DNA from: Capra hircus
Lineage: Eukaryota > Chordata > Mammalia > Artiodactyla > Bovidae
NCBI RefSeq assembly: GCF_001704415.2
Contig: NC_030811.1
Location: forward strand, 81,796,069-81,860,068
Length of the DNA: 64,000 bases
Direction: 5' to 3'
In this document: piece by piece, positions 11,503-23,448 of the stretch
Layout of the letters: every line of letters starts with the position of its first letter
How positions within the stretch are numbered: the first letter of the stretch is position 1
The notes under the pieces: generated by a model
Seen by the model: only the letters and a program-made list of their open reading frames with translations
Told to the model about the DNA's origin: nothing
Databases searched by the model: none
Made by a program: the position numbers and the translations under genes

Positions 11503-12181
11503 GGAGTGTAAACCCTTGTATGTGAGGCTTCCTTATCAGCCCTGTTCTATAACTGATATTCTTTGACTGAGTAAGAAATAAACCTCTATAGTGTTGAAAT
11601 CACCATCGTTTTGGATTTCCTGTAACTGGTAGCTAGTTTTATTCCTAAATGATGCTTCGACTCTAATCATTATTAGTATAAAAAAGCAATAGGGGAATCA
11701 TTTCAACTTAAAGTGTATTCATACAGCATTCAACAAATATAATTAAACATATTTATAGTTAAACTTCATATCCATTCACAAATATCAAAGTAAAAAAATC
11801 AGTCTTTTTCCTTTTTTAAGAAAACTTATCACTGAAAGCAGTTATTCTTTTATAAATAAATACCTCAAAATGCTGAGGCTCCATTGCTATTATGTTTTCT
11901 TCAAATTAACCAGCAATCTAGCAAATGCTCCCTTTATAAATAACTAAAAAGGCATTCTTTGGACTGCTCTGTCATCTGTTATTTGCTGTTTAAAACATTT
12001 TAAAGGTATTTTTCAAAAAGTTAAGCAGCTTAAGAATAATTGGCTATACACATGGCAAAATATGTCCCTCTATATACTCTGCACACAGGTTCCTTCACAT
12101 TTTATTTTAGCAAAATCCTAGCAGATCCAAGAACAAGGAAGTGTCTCCATAAGAAATATTTAACAGTAATTCAACATATAC
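11503..12181. other. unique AT-rich intron sequence
   Basis: Nothing recognised. Confidence 0.4.
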
Positions 12182-12458
12182 CCGGAGAAGGCAATGGCAC
12201 CCCACTCCAGTACTCTTGCCTGGAAAATCCCATGGATGGGGGAGCCTGGTGGGCTGCCATCTATGGGGTCGCACAGAGTCAGACACGATTGAGCGCTTTC
12301 ACTTTCACTTTTCACTTTCATGCACTGGAGAAGGAAATGGCAACCCACTCCAGTGTTCTTGCCTGGAGAATCCCAGGGATGGGGGAGCCTGGTAGGCTGC
12401 TGTCTATGGGGTCACACAGAGTCGGACATGACTGAGGCGACTTAGCAGCAGTAGCAGC
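12182..12458 (+). repeat. BOV-A2 dimeric SINE, full length, with TSD
   Basis: Two Bov-A monomers joined by the (ttcactttcac) linker and ending in an agcagcagtagcagc tail. The flanks aacatatac (12173-12181) and aacatacac (12459-12467) are a 9-bp target duplication with one mismatch. Confidence 0.95.
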
Positions 12459-12863
12459 AACATACACTAGGTTCCTATTCAGTAAACCCATGTTTTTGAA
12501 ATAAATAAATGAAAGAGGATGAAGAAAGAACAAATGTTTAATAAGACATTTAATTAAATGATTAACTAAAAATGCAACATGAAGTTTAAGAGATTAAGTT
12601 TTATCCTTTTTTTATAAGTGGAACTAATTACCAAAAAAAAATAAGCGCTGTCTATATTGGCATTCCGACAAGCCAGTAACTTCTAATTACAGTCCCAATT
12701 ATTGCAGTAATTGGTACAATTTTAAGAGACACTAATAGATGAAATGTGTTGTCTATGCCTATAGTTTTTATGATGCATAAAAATTCAAATAGTTGATAGC
12801 TCTTGAAAGCAGTTTTAATAACATTAAGGTTAATTTATATAAATCAATTAAGGGCTTCTAAAG
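12459..12863. other. unique AT-rich intron sequence
   Basis: Nothing recognised. Confidence 0.4.
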
Positions 12864-13000
12864 GAAGTGAAGTGAAAGTCGCTCAGTCATGTCTGCTTCT
12901 TTGCAACCGCATGGACTACAGACCATGGAATTCTCCAGGCCATAATACTGGAGTGGTAGCCTTTCCCTTCTCTAGCAGATCTTCCAAACACAGGAATTGA
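12864..13000 (-). repeat. Bov-tA SINE fragment
   Basis: Reverse complement of the Bov-A body (agtcgctcagtcatgtctg ... tctccaggccataatactgg), diverged and lacking an intact tRNA head. Confidence 0.85.
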
Positions 13001-13062
13001 GGAAGCACTCATAAATTAAACTGATTGTCCAGTCAGCACATATTCAACAAGATGTCATCAGA

Positions 13063-13200
13063 TATGGGTTCCAGCTTCAACTCTGCCATGACATGTGGTA
13101 TGACTAGGGCAAGTACCTCTAGTTTATCCTATAAAACAAGGGCTGTGGTGTAGCAAATGAGGTCTAAATGCATAAGTAAATAAAGGTAGTGCCTGTGTTG
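13063..13200 (+). repeat. MIR SINE fragment
   Basis: Old mammal-wide SINE core: ccagcttcaactctgcca, then gactagggcaagtacctct, then ataaaacaagg, collinear with the MIR consensus as I recall it. Confidence 0.65.
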
Positions 13201-13345
13201 GAAATCACCTTCTTCAATCATCCCAAGTTACTGGTTAAGAAATAGGTTCAGAGATATGACTCAGCCATTGAAAGTTTCAATATGAATCAAGAACTCCTCG
13301 CAATACAATGTTCCTCCTCCTATTATCACACAGCCTACCTATCTT

Positions 13346-13429
13346 CTAAGTTGGAGAAGAGAGAGGAGAAAAAGGAGAGGTGGAGAAGGAAGAGGAAAAG
13401 AAGGAGAAAAGGGGAAAAAAAGAAAAAGA
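13346..13429 (+). repeat. GA-rich purine tract
   Basis: About 80 bases almost purely of A and G, built from degenerate GGAGAA/GAAAAG units. It creates a meaningless Lys/Arg/Glu-rich frame. Confidence 0.9.
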
Positions 13430-14287
13430 CATACAACCACCATTTTTATACCATATTTCCATACATATCAACCAAAATTAGAAAACAGACAAATTACTGA
13501 TATTCACTCTAAGGACAGATGTTAGAGGTCAAATCCATCCCCAGTCATATCAAACTGCTATCCAGAATTGGCTCTGCAGAGGAGCCCTTATAATATGTTA
13601 GCTCTGGAGGCAGTAGTGCCTCCATGCAGTTTAAATAACCTGAAAAATGGAAATCAGCAGAGTGGCTAATCATCACTGGCTTTTTCCTAAATGTCTTAGC
13701 AAATAAGAAGCGTTTAATTTTTTTCTCCTCTTAATTCTACTTTATCCTTTTTGTTTAACAGCTCAAGTCTGAATATTTCCCCAATGGTACCATGATATCA
13801 AGATATGGCAGTGCAACTTAAATACTGGCTATCAGGTTATATACCTGGTTAACCCACTCAGACTATTAGCTCTGCTTTAAGCAGCATCTTACTATTTCCC
13901 AAGAACACATTTTATTTTAGATCTTATATTGTGAGTTAGAGGATTGTAGTTTCTACAAACTCATTTACAATAACATGGCAAAAAAGGCTTTAAAGGTAGT
14001 TTATAGAATTAAAAAAAAGAAGAAAAAGCACAAATTCTGCATTTATATTAATACATGAAATAGATTCTTGGATCCTCACAATGCCAGGAGGTAACAGGAA
14101 AGTTTATTTCTCATATTTTCTCATAAACTCAGTGCCCGTGAGATAGGATTAATAAATTTATGATAAGGAAATTAAGGACATCCAATTAAATTTCAATTTT
14201 AATTAAAAAAAATTTTTTAGAGTAAATACTAAATACTTTTTAAGAGTAAATATTTCTCAAACATCATATACTTACACTGAAAAATCC

Positions 14288-14390
14288 TTTGTTATCTGAA
14301 ATTGAACTTTAACTGGGCATTCTTGAGAAGTGACTTAACTAAGGTCATAGGTTAAAACCTACATCTCTGACCAACTCCACCATGTGGAGT
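14288..14390 (-). repeat. possible MIR remnant
   Basis: The order aagtgacttaactaaggtca, then ggttaaaacctacatctctg resembles the reverse complement of the MIR core. Heavily diverged. Confidence 0.35.
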
Positions 14391-14463
14391 TACTGCGAGA
14401 ACTTTTCATTATATTATCCCATCTATCACAACTCTCAGGGGATAAATCGAAACATTTGTTGTT

Positions 14464-14677
14464 GTTGTTTAGTCACCAATTCATGTCTGACTTTCATGAC
14501 CCCATGAGCTGTAGCCCACCAGGTTCCTCCATCCATGGGATTTCCCAGGCAAAATTACTGGAGTGGGTTGCCATCTCCTTCTCCAGGGGATCTTCCCAAC
14601 CCAGGGATTTAACTTGCTTTAAATCCCTGCCTTCAAAGAAGGCGGATTTTTTACCACTGAGCCACCTGGAAAGCCCC
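14464..14677 (-). repeat. Bov-tA SINE
   Basis: The Bov-A body read in reverse (tagtcaccaattcatgtctg ... ccttctccaggggatcttcc), followed by the tRNA-derived head (ccactgagccacctggaaag). It directly abuts a second tRNA-derived SINE. Confidence 0.92.
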
Positions 14678-14758
14678 AAGATTTCAGTTTCCCAACCAGG
14701 GATCAAACCTGGGCTATCCAGTGGCTCAGTGTCCTAACCACTAGGCCACCAGGGAACT
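14678..14758 (-). repeat. CHR-2-type tRNA-Glu-derived SINE fragment
   Basis: Reverse complement of the family's head (agagttccctggtggcctag ... ccctggttgggaaac). It lies head-adjacent to the Bov-tA copy. Confidence 0.8.
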
Positions 14759-14759
14759 C

Positions 14760-14885
14760 TAAAATTGAAATATTAGTGCTCATATTTATTTTTAGATTTG
14801 ATGACTAAGGCTCAGAAAATTTAGAAGACCCATCTAGTTTCTCACAGTTAGTAGGGAGATCCTAGCCTGAGGTCCAAATCTTGCC
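14760..14885 (-). repeat. possible MIR remnant
   Basis: gactaaggctcagaaaat, then tctagtttctcacagttag, then cctgaggtccaaatc follow the order of reverse-complemented MIR. Diverged. Confidence 0.4.
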
Positions 14886-15264
14886 ATGTAAAATCCAATT
14901 AGGTAATATGTATTCTATTTCAACTCACAAGTAAGATAATAATAATTAAAGGCTATTTTGACCTTCGTTTTAACAGACAGTAATCAGGGATGAGCTGTTT
15001 CACATTATTTTGTTCAGTATCAAAATGGAAAGACTAAAATCAGAGAGGAAAGTATGGCTTACTGAGAGATTTTTTAAAATCCTTCATTTAAAAAAACTCT
15101 TTAAACCTAAAGACATGCAAAATGTGTTAAAAGCATGCCTTAGCATACACAGAAATATAGAGGTCCACTTTTAAATTATAATAATGTCTTAGTGTCTTTA
15201 CTAAAGACATTTGATTCTATTAGAGCATTATTATCATGAAGAGCAACTCATTTAGCCTCAAAAA

Positions 15265-15356
15265 AGACAAAAATCCTGCCATCTGTGACAACATCAATGA
15301 ACCTGAGGAATATTATGCTAAACAAAATAAGCAGGCACAGAAGGACAAGTACTATA
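15265..15356 (+). mobile_element. old L1 LINE 3' region, part 1
   Basis: The block ctgtgacaacatcaatgaac and then aagtactatatg match the terminal ORF2/3' UTR of ancient mammalian L1 (L1M type). The element continues at 15726 and 16477 after two insertions. Confidence 0.8.
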
Positions 15357-15725
15357 TGGCTAGGTAGTTAGAATAGGAAAAAGGAGCCCAAAATGGTGGT
15401 GGCTAAAAGAAAAAGAAAGGAAAAGCCTGTAAAAATGGAACAAAAGAAAATCCCAGGACCATACTGAGAACCTCAGGTGAAACAAACAGCCTGGCTAGCC
15501 TAGTTTACATAGGGAAGGCTCAGGGGGAGGAGAGAAACCATATAAAAAGAGAAGCCAAGATTGAGCCTTCTCTTCTTTTGGGTCAACCACCCTTGTGCCA
15601 TGGGGATGTATTTTCCTTTGCTTGCCAAATAAAACTGAGCTGTAACAGAGAGGTAACACTAGGTCCGTCATGTCAAATTTTTGCTGCAATGAGACAGACT
15701 GGAGGAAATTACACTGACCCCTAAT
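15357..15725 (+). mobile_element. LTR-like insertion (probable solo LTR of an endogenous retrovirus) inside old L1
   Basis: This 369-bp non-L1 segment interrupts an otherwise collinear L1 3' region. It has a TATA-like tataaaaag at about 15543 and a polyadenylation signal ccaaataaaactgagctg at about 15625. That promoter-to-poly-A spacing is typical of LTRs. Exact TG...CA borders and a target duplication could not be fixed by eye. No viral coding sequence is present. Confidence 0.55.
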
Positions 15726-15942
15726 GATATATCACTTACATGAGGAATCTAAAATAATCAAACTTATAGAAGGAAAGTAGAATGGTGGTTGCCAGGGGAA
15801 AGTACAAGTGGGGAAGTATCAGTTAAAGAGTTTACAAAGTTTCAGTGATACAAAACCACTAAGCCCTAGAGATCTTCTGTATAGCACAGAACCAGAAGGC
15901 AACAATACAGTATTGTACACTTAAAGTTTTGCTAAGAGGGTA
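15726..15942 (+). mobile_element. old L1 LINE 3' region, part 2
   Basis: cacttacatgaggaatctaa and then ggtggttgccaggggaaag are typical of the L1M 3' UTR, ending tttgctaagagggta where the next LTR inserted. Confidence 0.85.
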
Positions 15943-16471
15943 TGTTGGGCTGTGTTCCACAGGCCTGCAGCTTTAAGGCTAAAGAGCCTGGATATAGCGA
16001 CAGAGACATCAATGGTTTAAAGGACTGGGGGATCTTATGGGTCTGAAGCAAGGTCCTGAACCAATACTCCACCATGTGTGGTTGCTGGTGGGCTGAAATA
16101 TAGCCCACTCATAGCTGGAAGTGGAAAGTGGGGAGGGAGTGAGGGAAGGAAGTGGGGGAAGTTTCCAGTTATAGGGAGAATTGACACCAATCTCAGCTTA
16201 GCTCATAGGTTCCAAGTGAAAGCAGCAGAGACCATGCCCCTCACTGTTCTTTGATAAGCTATCAAGTATATAAAGCTGATATAAAGCTTAGAATAATCAC
16301 AAGCTGGGGCTGGGAGCAAGTATGCAGGCATTTTTTCATTAGTTCTATCTGTTATTAAGAGTAAAGGTCAGTCAGGTGAATAGATTGTAGCTGAAGCAGG
16401 GACTAGATGAGTGGGGATGGACAGAGAACAAGAGAACAGTCATCTTGGCTGCTCATTCCTCCCTCCATGCA
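15943..16471. mobile_element. solo LTR of an endogenous retrovirus, 529 bp
   Basis: Starts TGTTGGGCTGTG and ends CTCCATGCA (TG...CA borders). It is flanked by gggta (15938-15942) and ggata (16472-16476), a 5-bp target duplication with one difference. The L1 consensus reads gagggtagatct across the empty site, so the borders are firm. It contains tataaag motifs near 16268-16285 on the plus strand, but orientation is not certain. It has no internal coding region. The family looks bovid-specific, but I cannot name it safely. Confidence 0.85.
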
Positions 16472-16476
16472 GGATA

Positions 16477-16675
16477 GATCTTATATTGTTTTTATAACAC
16501 AAAATATACTAATAAATAAGAGAGTAGGAGGAAACTTTTCCAGATGATAAATAGGTGGATGACACTGATTGCGGTGATGGTATCACCAATGTATACTTAT
16601 CTCCAAATTCATCTTGTTATATATATTAACTATGTACAGCTTTTCATATGTCAAAAGTTTTTTTAAATAAAAGAG
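16477..16675 (+). mobile_element. old L1 LINE 3' region, part 3 (terminus)
   Basis: gatcttatattg ... ataagagagtaggaggaaac ... ctatgtacagcttttcatat, then an A-rich end, completing the L1 begun at 15265. Confidence 0.85.
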
Positions 16676-18667
16676 CACCTCAGCAACGTACTCACTAAAT
16701 AAAACTCAATGAAATTTCACCGAGTGTATTCCATAGCAATCAAGAGAGCCATTATGAGACTCAGAGATGATTTGTTGAGTTAAATCTTAAAAAGCATGGT
16801 ATTATAGGAAAGCCCAGGGTTACTTCCACAACTAACATTCTAGGGGAACCATATGGATTCAGCTAAACTAAATCTTTATGGAGTTTTTCCAAGGTGAAAG
16901 TGGACAAATGTCAATATGTTAGGAAGTGTATGATTAGGCTTAAAAAAAAAATTAAAGCCATAATCCCTCAATTAGCATTTAAAAGAAAATTTATTGGTAT
17001 GCTTAAAAGTTAACTACTTGTAAAAAGACTCATCTTGGAAAAATGTACATAGTAGGATCTATCTTTCCTCCCACCTCTTGATCCCAGTGTTCTCTCTCTC
17101 CTTCTTATACAATCTTTCCTTCCATTCTCCTTCCTATTCCTCTCTTATAATACTGTCTGTTCTTTCTTTTGCAGCATTATCAACTTCCCTGTAGTTCTGG
17201 GCTCTAGGTTTCTCATTATTATCATATTTTCTCTTACTTATCTTTTTCCTCCTATCCTCAGCTGCTCATAAATGGAATTTTGTATTAATACAGTTTAAAG
17301 CTACATAATGCTATAAGTTATTGATAAAAATAAATAATTATAGTCATGTACTGTGTTATTATATACTAATTATAAATTATAAATTTTATAAGACCTGCCA
17401 TAATATTAAGGTTTATTATATTAGGCTTACTATGTACATGAGCAATAAATGCCTTTTTCTTTATATTACATATGAAAGTTTTCAAATTCCTGATATATGA
17501 TATTGAACATATTAGTAATGTAAGAGTATTTTTTTTATATTATACTGAACAGTATTTCCAAGTAGAAAATTCATCTATTATAGCAAGCTATGTGATATCT
17601 CCCCAACATCTGGTATTAATGTTTACATTTTGGTAGTGTGCATGAATTTTTTTCAACAATGAAATACCAGTACGCCTTTCCTAGCCCACTGGATTTCTGC
17701 AAAAAGTAATTGTCAATGATCTTACTATCTGGCACTTATTGCAAGAAGTTATATATCTTCACCTAATTTTAGAGCTATTTAGTTTGATGATGCCCACATA
17801 CTTTTATCCACAAAGACATACATTATCTAATCTCTATTTCACCCCCTTTTCACTGTTGTGACTTTTTATTGTTAACAACTCTAATGTTAAATGTTTTAAA
17901 AATGCAAGTCTAAATAAACTCTCATATATGCTATGTTTTTTAAAGCCTAATGACCTAGTATGCATCCCATAACTCTGTCTCACTTTGAGAAAGAAAATGC
18001 ATTTGTGCTTGTCAGCTTGCTTGGAAAGGTGGAAAAGCTAAAAATACCAACACACATTTCACTTAAAGTCTTTTCAATAGATTCTCAGTATGTACTAGCG
18101 ATTAATCTTTCATTTTCATTATAAATTTATTTCCTCTTAAACTTTTATATAAGAATAAAGGACATTACACAAGGATTTATTCATGTTAATTTTTAAAATA
18201 TATTCTCATTTTAACAAATCCACATTTACTGATTAAAGAAAAGCATCAATAACTTTCAATATAAACACACAGACTTAAAATCTGGAAAGAGATCTTTCAA
18301 TTAGTTTCTAAAATTTCTATTCAGTTCTCTAATGTGATTTGTAGCTTGGTCCATGCTATGCAGTTGGATTCTTAGAACTGTTTTAGGATTCATGACAACC
18401 TCCTGTTCCAGGTCACAGATACCTGCTCACAGCCTCAATGGCCCCGCCTGATTTCACATGACAATGGTTCCAGCTACTTCTCAGGTATTTTGACTTAAAA
18501 GTAATTTTGGTAGTTAAAGAGCCATGTAAGGAGAAATGTCTTTTCTTAAAAAAGCCATGTAATAACCATCTTTTACCTAATAGGAGAAGGTAACAGAGTG
18601 TTGTCAAGAAAAACTAGTCAAGTATTTACAATTTTACTTGATATCTATTGAATCACTAAGTACTTAC
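16676..18667. other. unique AT-rich intron sequence upstream (left) of exon 18668
   Basis: A pyrimidine-rich stretch at about 17088-17165. Otherwise nothing is recognised. This is the intron just 3' of the exon at 18668 in gene orientation. Confidence 0.45.
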
Positions 18668-18799
18668 CTGGATAATATCGGGCCAGGCCTGTGGCACTGC
18701 CAAACACCTGCCATAATAATGAAGGATCTTCTTCTCGATTTTTCTTGAAAACTTCATCTAAGGCACTTGTCCAGTTGAGTTCATTTAATACAATTGTTG
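18668..18799 (-). CDS. CACNA2D1: CACNA2D1 coding exon (second of three), VWA N-terminal region
   Basis: This 132-bp minus-strand exon encodes a peptide with the landmarks TIVLNELNWTSALDEVF, KKNREEDPSLLWQVFG and SATGLARYYP. These match alpha-2/delta-1 essentially residue for residue as I recall the human and rabbit proteins. NWT is an N-glycosylation sequon. The acceptor (ttttggtag, AG at 18800-18801) follows a pyrimidine-rich tract, and the donor is CAG|GTAAGT (GT at 18666-18667), close to perfect consensus. It begins with CA, completing a serine codon whose T is the last base of the exon at 59420-59549. It ends with the single G of a split alanine codon. In the family this segment belongs to the VWA_N region preceding the metal-binding VWA domain. 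About residues 176-220 by recalled human numbering. Confidence 0.97.
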
Positions 18800-18987
18800 C
18801 TACCAAAAGTGAAAGAATGGAAAAATCAATCAATTCAAATTTTTAATTAGTAACTGAGCCTGTTTTCATACATGTGCATAGTAATGTTATATATATTTCA
18901 TTGCTTTATCTATAAAAGCACTCTGATCTGGTGGTAATCAAAAAGTTTAGACATGGAATCATTTCTTCAAACAAATGTTTATATGAT

Positions 18988-19192
18988 GGTGGCCCTACTG
19001 ACATTTAGGGGCTGGGTGACTTTTTTGTAGTGAGAGTTGTTTTGTGCTTTGTAGATGTTTACAAGCATCTCTGGCCTCTACACCCTAGAAGTCAGTCCAT
19101 GTTCCCAGTTGTGATATGCAAAACTGTCTTTAGATATCATCACATAAGCCCTGAGGAACAAAATTACTTTCTAGTGAGAACCCCTGTGACAT
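18988..19192 (-). mobile_element. MER5A-type hAT (Charlie) DNA transposon remnant
   Basis: gtggccctactgacatttagg, then ctctggcctctacaccctag, then cagttgtgatatgc and ctttagatatca follow the reverse-complement MER5A consensus order. It is non-autonomous and lies about 190 bp from the acceptor of the exon at 18668-18799. Confidence 0.8.
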
Positions 19193-21416
19193 ATACAATT
19201 TAAAACAGGCAATAGTCAAGCTCTGCTGGCTGAGAGGTGGTGGGAAGCATTCTTCCAATTGAGGCAGTTCTAAAGAAACCTACAGGGCACCTTAGGACAG
19301 AATTTGATGACTACTTTCCTCAACTATTGATGATTCTCTATGATATACTAACATGGTTTGATCTGTTACTTGAATTAAAAAAAAACAGATGTCTGTCATT
19401 GAGCATAGCTAATTAACTGTATTTCTGTAACAAAAAAATGCATACATGTTCATAAAGAAAAACTCATTCAGAGGCTTGACAACATCAGTAATAGAAGTAA
19501 GATGTAGCTGATACCTTATCACTAGCTTTATGAATAATACTTTTCTTTTTTCCGGTTAGTTCAACTAACAATTAGAGTGTAGTGCTAACAAGGGACAGGT
19601 CATTGATTTTGATACCTACTTATACTGACTGACTGATCCTGCATAGGTATCACAAACATATGCCAGTCATTATAATGAAAGAGGAACAATTATAATATAG
19701 CATATAACAGGGCTAAATATAGTTTATAATTATGGCTGTCCATGATCATAGCACCCTATGTCTAACATGATAAAAATTTAATCGGCTTAGAATATTATTT
19801 TCCCTTTACACAAAAAAGATGACATATGAGATAATCTCATCTTTCTTGGAGGGCCTTAATATATGTAAAATATGCATCATCCCCCCAGCAGATTAGCAGA
19901 TTGGGAAAGCTGGCATTTGAGAATATATCTCCAAACCTAAATAATGGACATTAGCTTGGGATAATGATTAGAAATACTGCTTTTTTCCATTCATTTCTGT
20001 GACCACAGTAAGTAAAAGAAACAAATACAATCATGGTTAAAACATATGCAAGATGTTTTGAAGATAAAAGAACAAAGAGCTTCTTTCAAGAAAGATGTAC
20101 AGCATATGTGTTTGTATTTTAAGGTTTTATCATTCACCCAAAAAATGAAAACAAGCATACTGCAAGTTGTTCTGGGACCAGCATCCTAATGCATTTCTCA
20201 TTATTGGAAACTAATGAGTTTCCCATCTTTATGGATGTGATTACCTTCAGAAAGATCAGTTGTGTGTGTAAATATTCATGAGTTGGGTCAGATCCATAGC
20301 ACATCTGAGATACTAGTGAATTTGAATTCAAAAGCATGATCCAATGAACACTGAATGACCAGTTATACGAAAATTTATATTCACATAGATAACCTAAACT
20401 GATACTCACCATCCATGAATATTTATGGTACTACACAAAATAGCACAGAAAAAGAGGGACATCCTCTACCTTTCTTTTTAAGCATTCATGAATTATACAG
20501 TTATATTCTACTCAACAAAATAATCATGTTTATTTATGTTCCAGATACTTAGAATAGATTGGGGATTAATGAAGTCTGTCTCTTCAGTTTCCTTGGTTCT
20601 TTAATTCACATTAAGCAAGAACTGAGATCTAATTATTTTTAATAAATTTTTCTTTGTTTTCAGAGTCTTACTCAGTTTTATTATCTAACAACTACTAAGT
20701 ATTAGGCTCTTATACACTGACAATGAATTATACTTTTATGTAATGGGGGAAAAAGTCAAACTCTGAAATGCTATCATCATGGTGATCTGTTTTAAAATAG
20801 TAGTTTATATGTTTGAAAATTCTTTTTCAGATAAGACACTGCAAAATGATTTCCACAAAAGCTGTTCATATGCAAATGAGCAAAGTACATAAAGCTTTTT
20901 CAGAATAGACACCTGAAGTGATTTACTCAGGATGAAAGACATGGCAATGTGCAAAGTTTATAAAACTTGACGATGTGTAGCAAGAGAGCTGCATTTGTTG
21001 TTGTGTATTTATAAAGACTAGAGTGCAATAATTATTCTTGTAGCCACAATTTTTATTTGAATATCTATCACAAGAAAAAAATTCAAAGGATTTGCCATGG
21101 GAGTACAAAATTAGTGCAGAAGAGAGTTTGGCAAAAGTTGTCTATCAAAATGCAGTGATTAATCCAGCAATTCTATTTGAAAGAATTTATACTATGGGGA
21201 GACTACAGATATTCAGTCCTGAGGCAGAGAATTTTAGACTGAGAATAATTCTTTTAATTATACTGTTCAAATTCCTTAAAAAATGAAAATAAATTGCTGC
21301 AGTAGGAAATATTTTTCTTCAAATTACACTGGAAACAAGTTAAAAATGTAAAAGGAGACATGTAAAATATAGAAGCAAACAAATAAGTATGAATCCTCCT
21401 TTATATCCATCTTAGG
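19193..21416. other. unique AT-rich intron sequence
   Basis: No gene, exon or clear repeat recognised across about 2.2 kb. Confidence 0.45.
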
Positions 21417-21530
21417 TAGAAGGAAATGGCAACCCACTCCAGTATTCTTGCCTGGGAAATCCCATGGACAGAGGAGCCTGGCCGGCTACAGTCCATGGGG
21501 TCACAGAGAGTTGAACAAAACTGAGCAAAT
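21417..21530 (+). repeat. Bov-tA SINE, 3' part
   Basis: The Bov-A body from agaaggaaatggcaaccc to ttgaacaaaactgagc, without the tRNA-like head. Confidence 0.88.
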
Positions 21531-23387
21531 AACACAATAAACATACATTACTTTGGCATTCTATAATAAGTAGATTTTTACCTTCTTAACCTTGTAAAAA
21601 CTAAATACTTAATCCAGAAATTACTGAAGTGCCCAACATTTCCCCAATTCTATGTTATCAGCATAAGTAAGGAAAAACAATACTGAAGTAACTGGGTCAT
21701 TTGCAAATGATGGCATAATAAAACTAATGCAGAACACTAGCAATGCTGAAACTTTTCAAATGCAATTATTTTTTCTACAAAGCATGATCTTTATATAAAT
21801 ATCCTGAGCAAGAAACCAAGATACAAAGGAGTTTCTTTAATTGCATAAATATTGATATAAACTAGTAGCTCACCAATATTTTATGTAATAACTCCAGAAT
21901 AAGTGCTTTTTCTAAAAGGCCTTGAAATACTTCTTGTCCACCAATAAAACTTAGCTTTCTATTTGGACAGATAACTCAAGAACATAGGGAATAGTTCTGA
22001 TTGGTTTTCCATAAATCATTTGGCAGTCTTTAAAATTATATTGCATTTTAATTCTCAATTATACTGGATATGTATGGCCTTATTTAATATAGTGTATTCT
22101 GTATGCACCCACACCTTTCTTAATCTGCCTCCTAAAGTAGTAGTAATGTTTTACATTCACACATTCAAATTTCTAATTTCTTGCTTGAATGGAGTACATG
22201 GGTGTACACAGAAGTACATGAGTGGCTTATGTATTTTTCACTGTGTAAGACATACTGGCCAATTGTGATCTAGCCTTGAACCTGCTATCAATTACTAATG
22301 AACTTATTAGCTAACTGTTTTATGGCTTCCTTAGGAGTAACATGAGTACTGATTTTCTGTCAACTTTTCGGAAATTAAGATTTTAATCTTTGAAAATTAG
22401 AGTTTGTGAAAACATCTTTCATAGATATTCAAGGCTAAGTTTATTAAAAGCAATGAATGCTGGGAAAGCAAACCTTGACTTTGGGGCCTCTAATCTGAAT
22501 GGTATAAAAGGATTTTACTGCTAATTGATTCAGAAAGCCAAGCATATGTTGCTTTCTATTCTTCTTATATTTAGTTTTCAAAAACATGGCCTTGGTATTC
22601 AGCAATTCTCTCTTGTAGAGGATTCTTTTGTTCAGTTTGGCTTCTCAAGGGAAGAAAGAAAAATCTAATTTGTAACAGCATAAAAAAAGGACCTTTCATT
22701 TGCTGCTAATTCTTCTAAAATACGTGACATAGCTGTATCTTGTTTATGACATGAATGTGGAATCATTAACAAGTTCAGAATCCAATTTTCTCCTGCGAAC
22801 TTTAGCCAAGAAGTACTCCACTACTGCTCCCACTTAAGTCTGAATTTATTTTGTTGACTTATTCAGGGTTCTGGGCCTCACCATGTGTTGAAGGCACTAT
22901 ATAACTATTTGAAAAACCTTAAGATTATTTATACTATCAACTATAGCTTTGAAATGAAGCAGAAATATGCTAGAAAAAAGAAGAGAAACAATTTTTATGA
23001 TTTACTGAAAATATAAAATAACTTTGATAAATATGCATCACAAATATACTTTATAAAACATAAAATATTTTGGCAGGTCTTTCCTAAGACTTATAAATCT
23101 TAAAGTTATATAAGGGAATGGATAGTAACAATTATTTTTAACAACACTAAATATGATAAAATTACATAATTTAAAACAGGGAACTGTCCAAAATGTTTAC
23201 TACACTATTGCCATTTAATCATACCATTATCATAGACTTGCATTAATATAAAATCAGCATGTATTATTTAAACTATTTCCACTGATAGTAACAGTCAGTA
23301 ATATTGTATTAAGAGCAAGCAGATTAGTTAACTATTTTCTATCCACTATCACATTTTACTAAAAAAATGACACTTAAAACAAGACAC
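21531..23387. other. unique AT-rich intron sequence
   Basis: No gene or clear repeat recognised. Confidence 0.45.
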
Positions 23388-23448
23388 TATTAGGTTGGTA
23401 CAAAAGTAATTGTGGTTTCAGACCATGAATTTTAAATCATCGTAACTA

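Larger units (their letters stand above)
1684..18667 (-). other. CACNA2D1: CACNA2D1 intron, 16984 bp
   Basis: Complete intron bounded by GTAAGT (18662-18667) and AG (1684-1685), of phase 1. It contains BovB, L1, Bov-tA/BOV-A2, MIR and LTR insertions listed separately. The rest is AT-rich with no recognisable coding sequence. Confidence 0.92.

Noticed and set aside
12182..12458. tRNA or other RNA genes within SINEs
   Set aside because: The tRNA-like heads belong to Bov-tA/CHR elements, with body and tail typical of dispersed SINEs. BOV-A2 has no functional tRNA structure.
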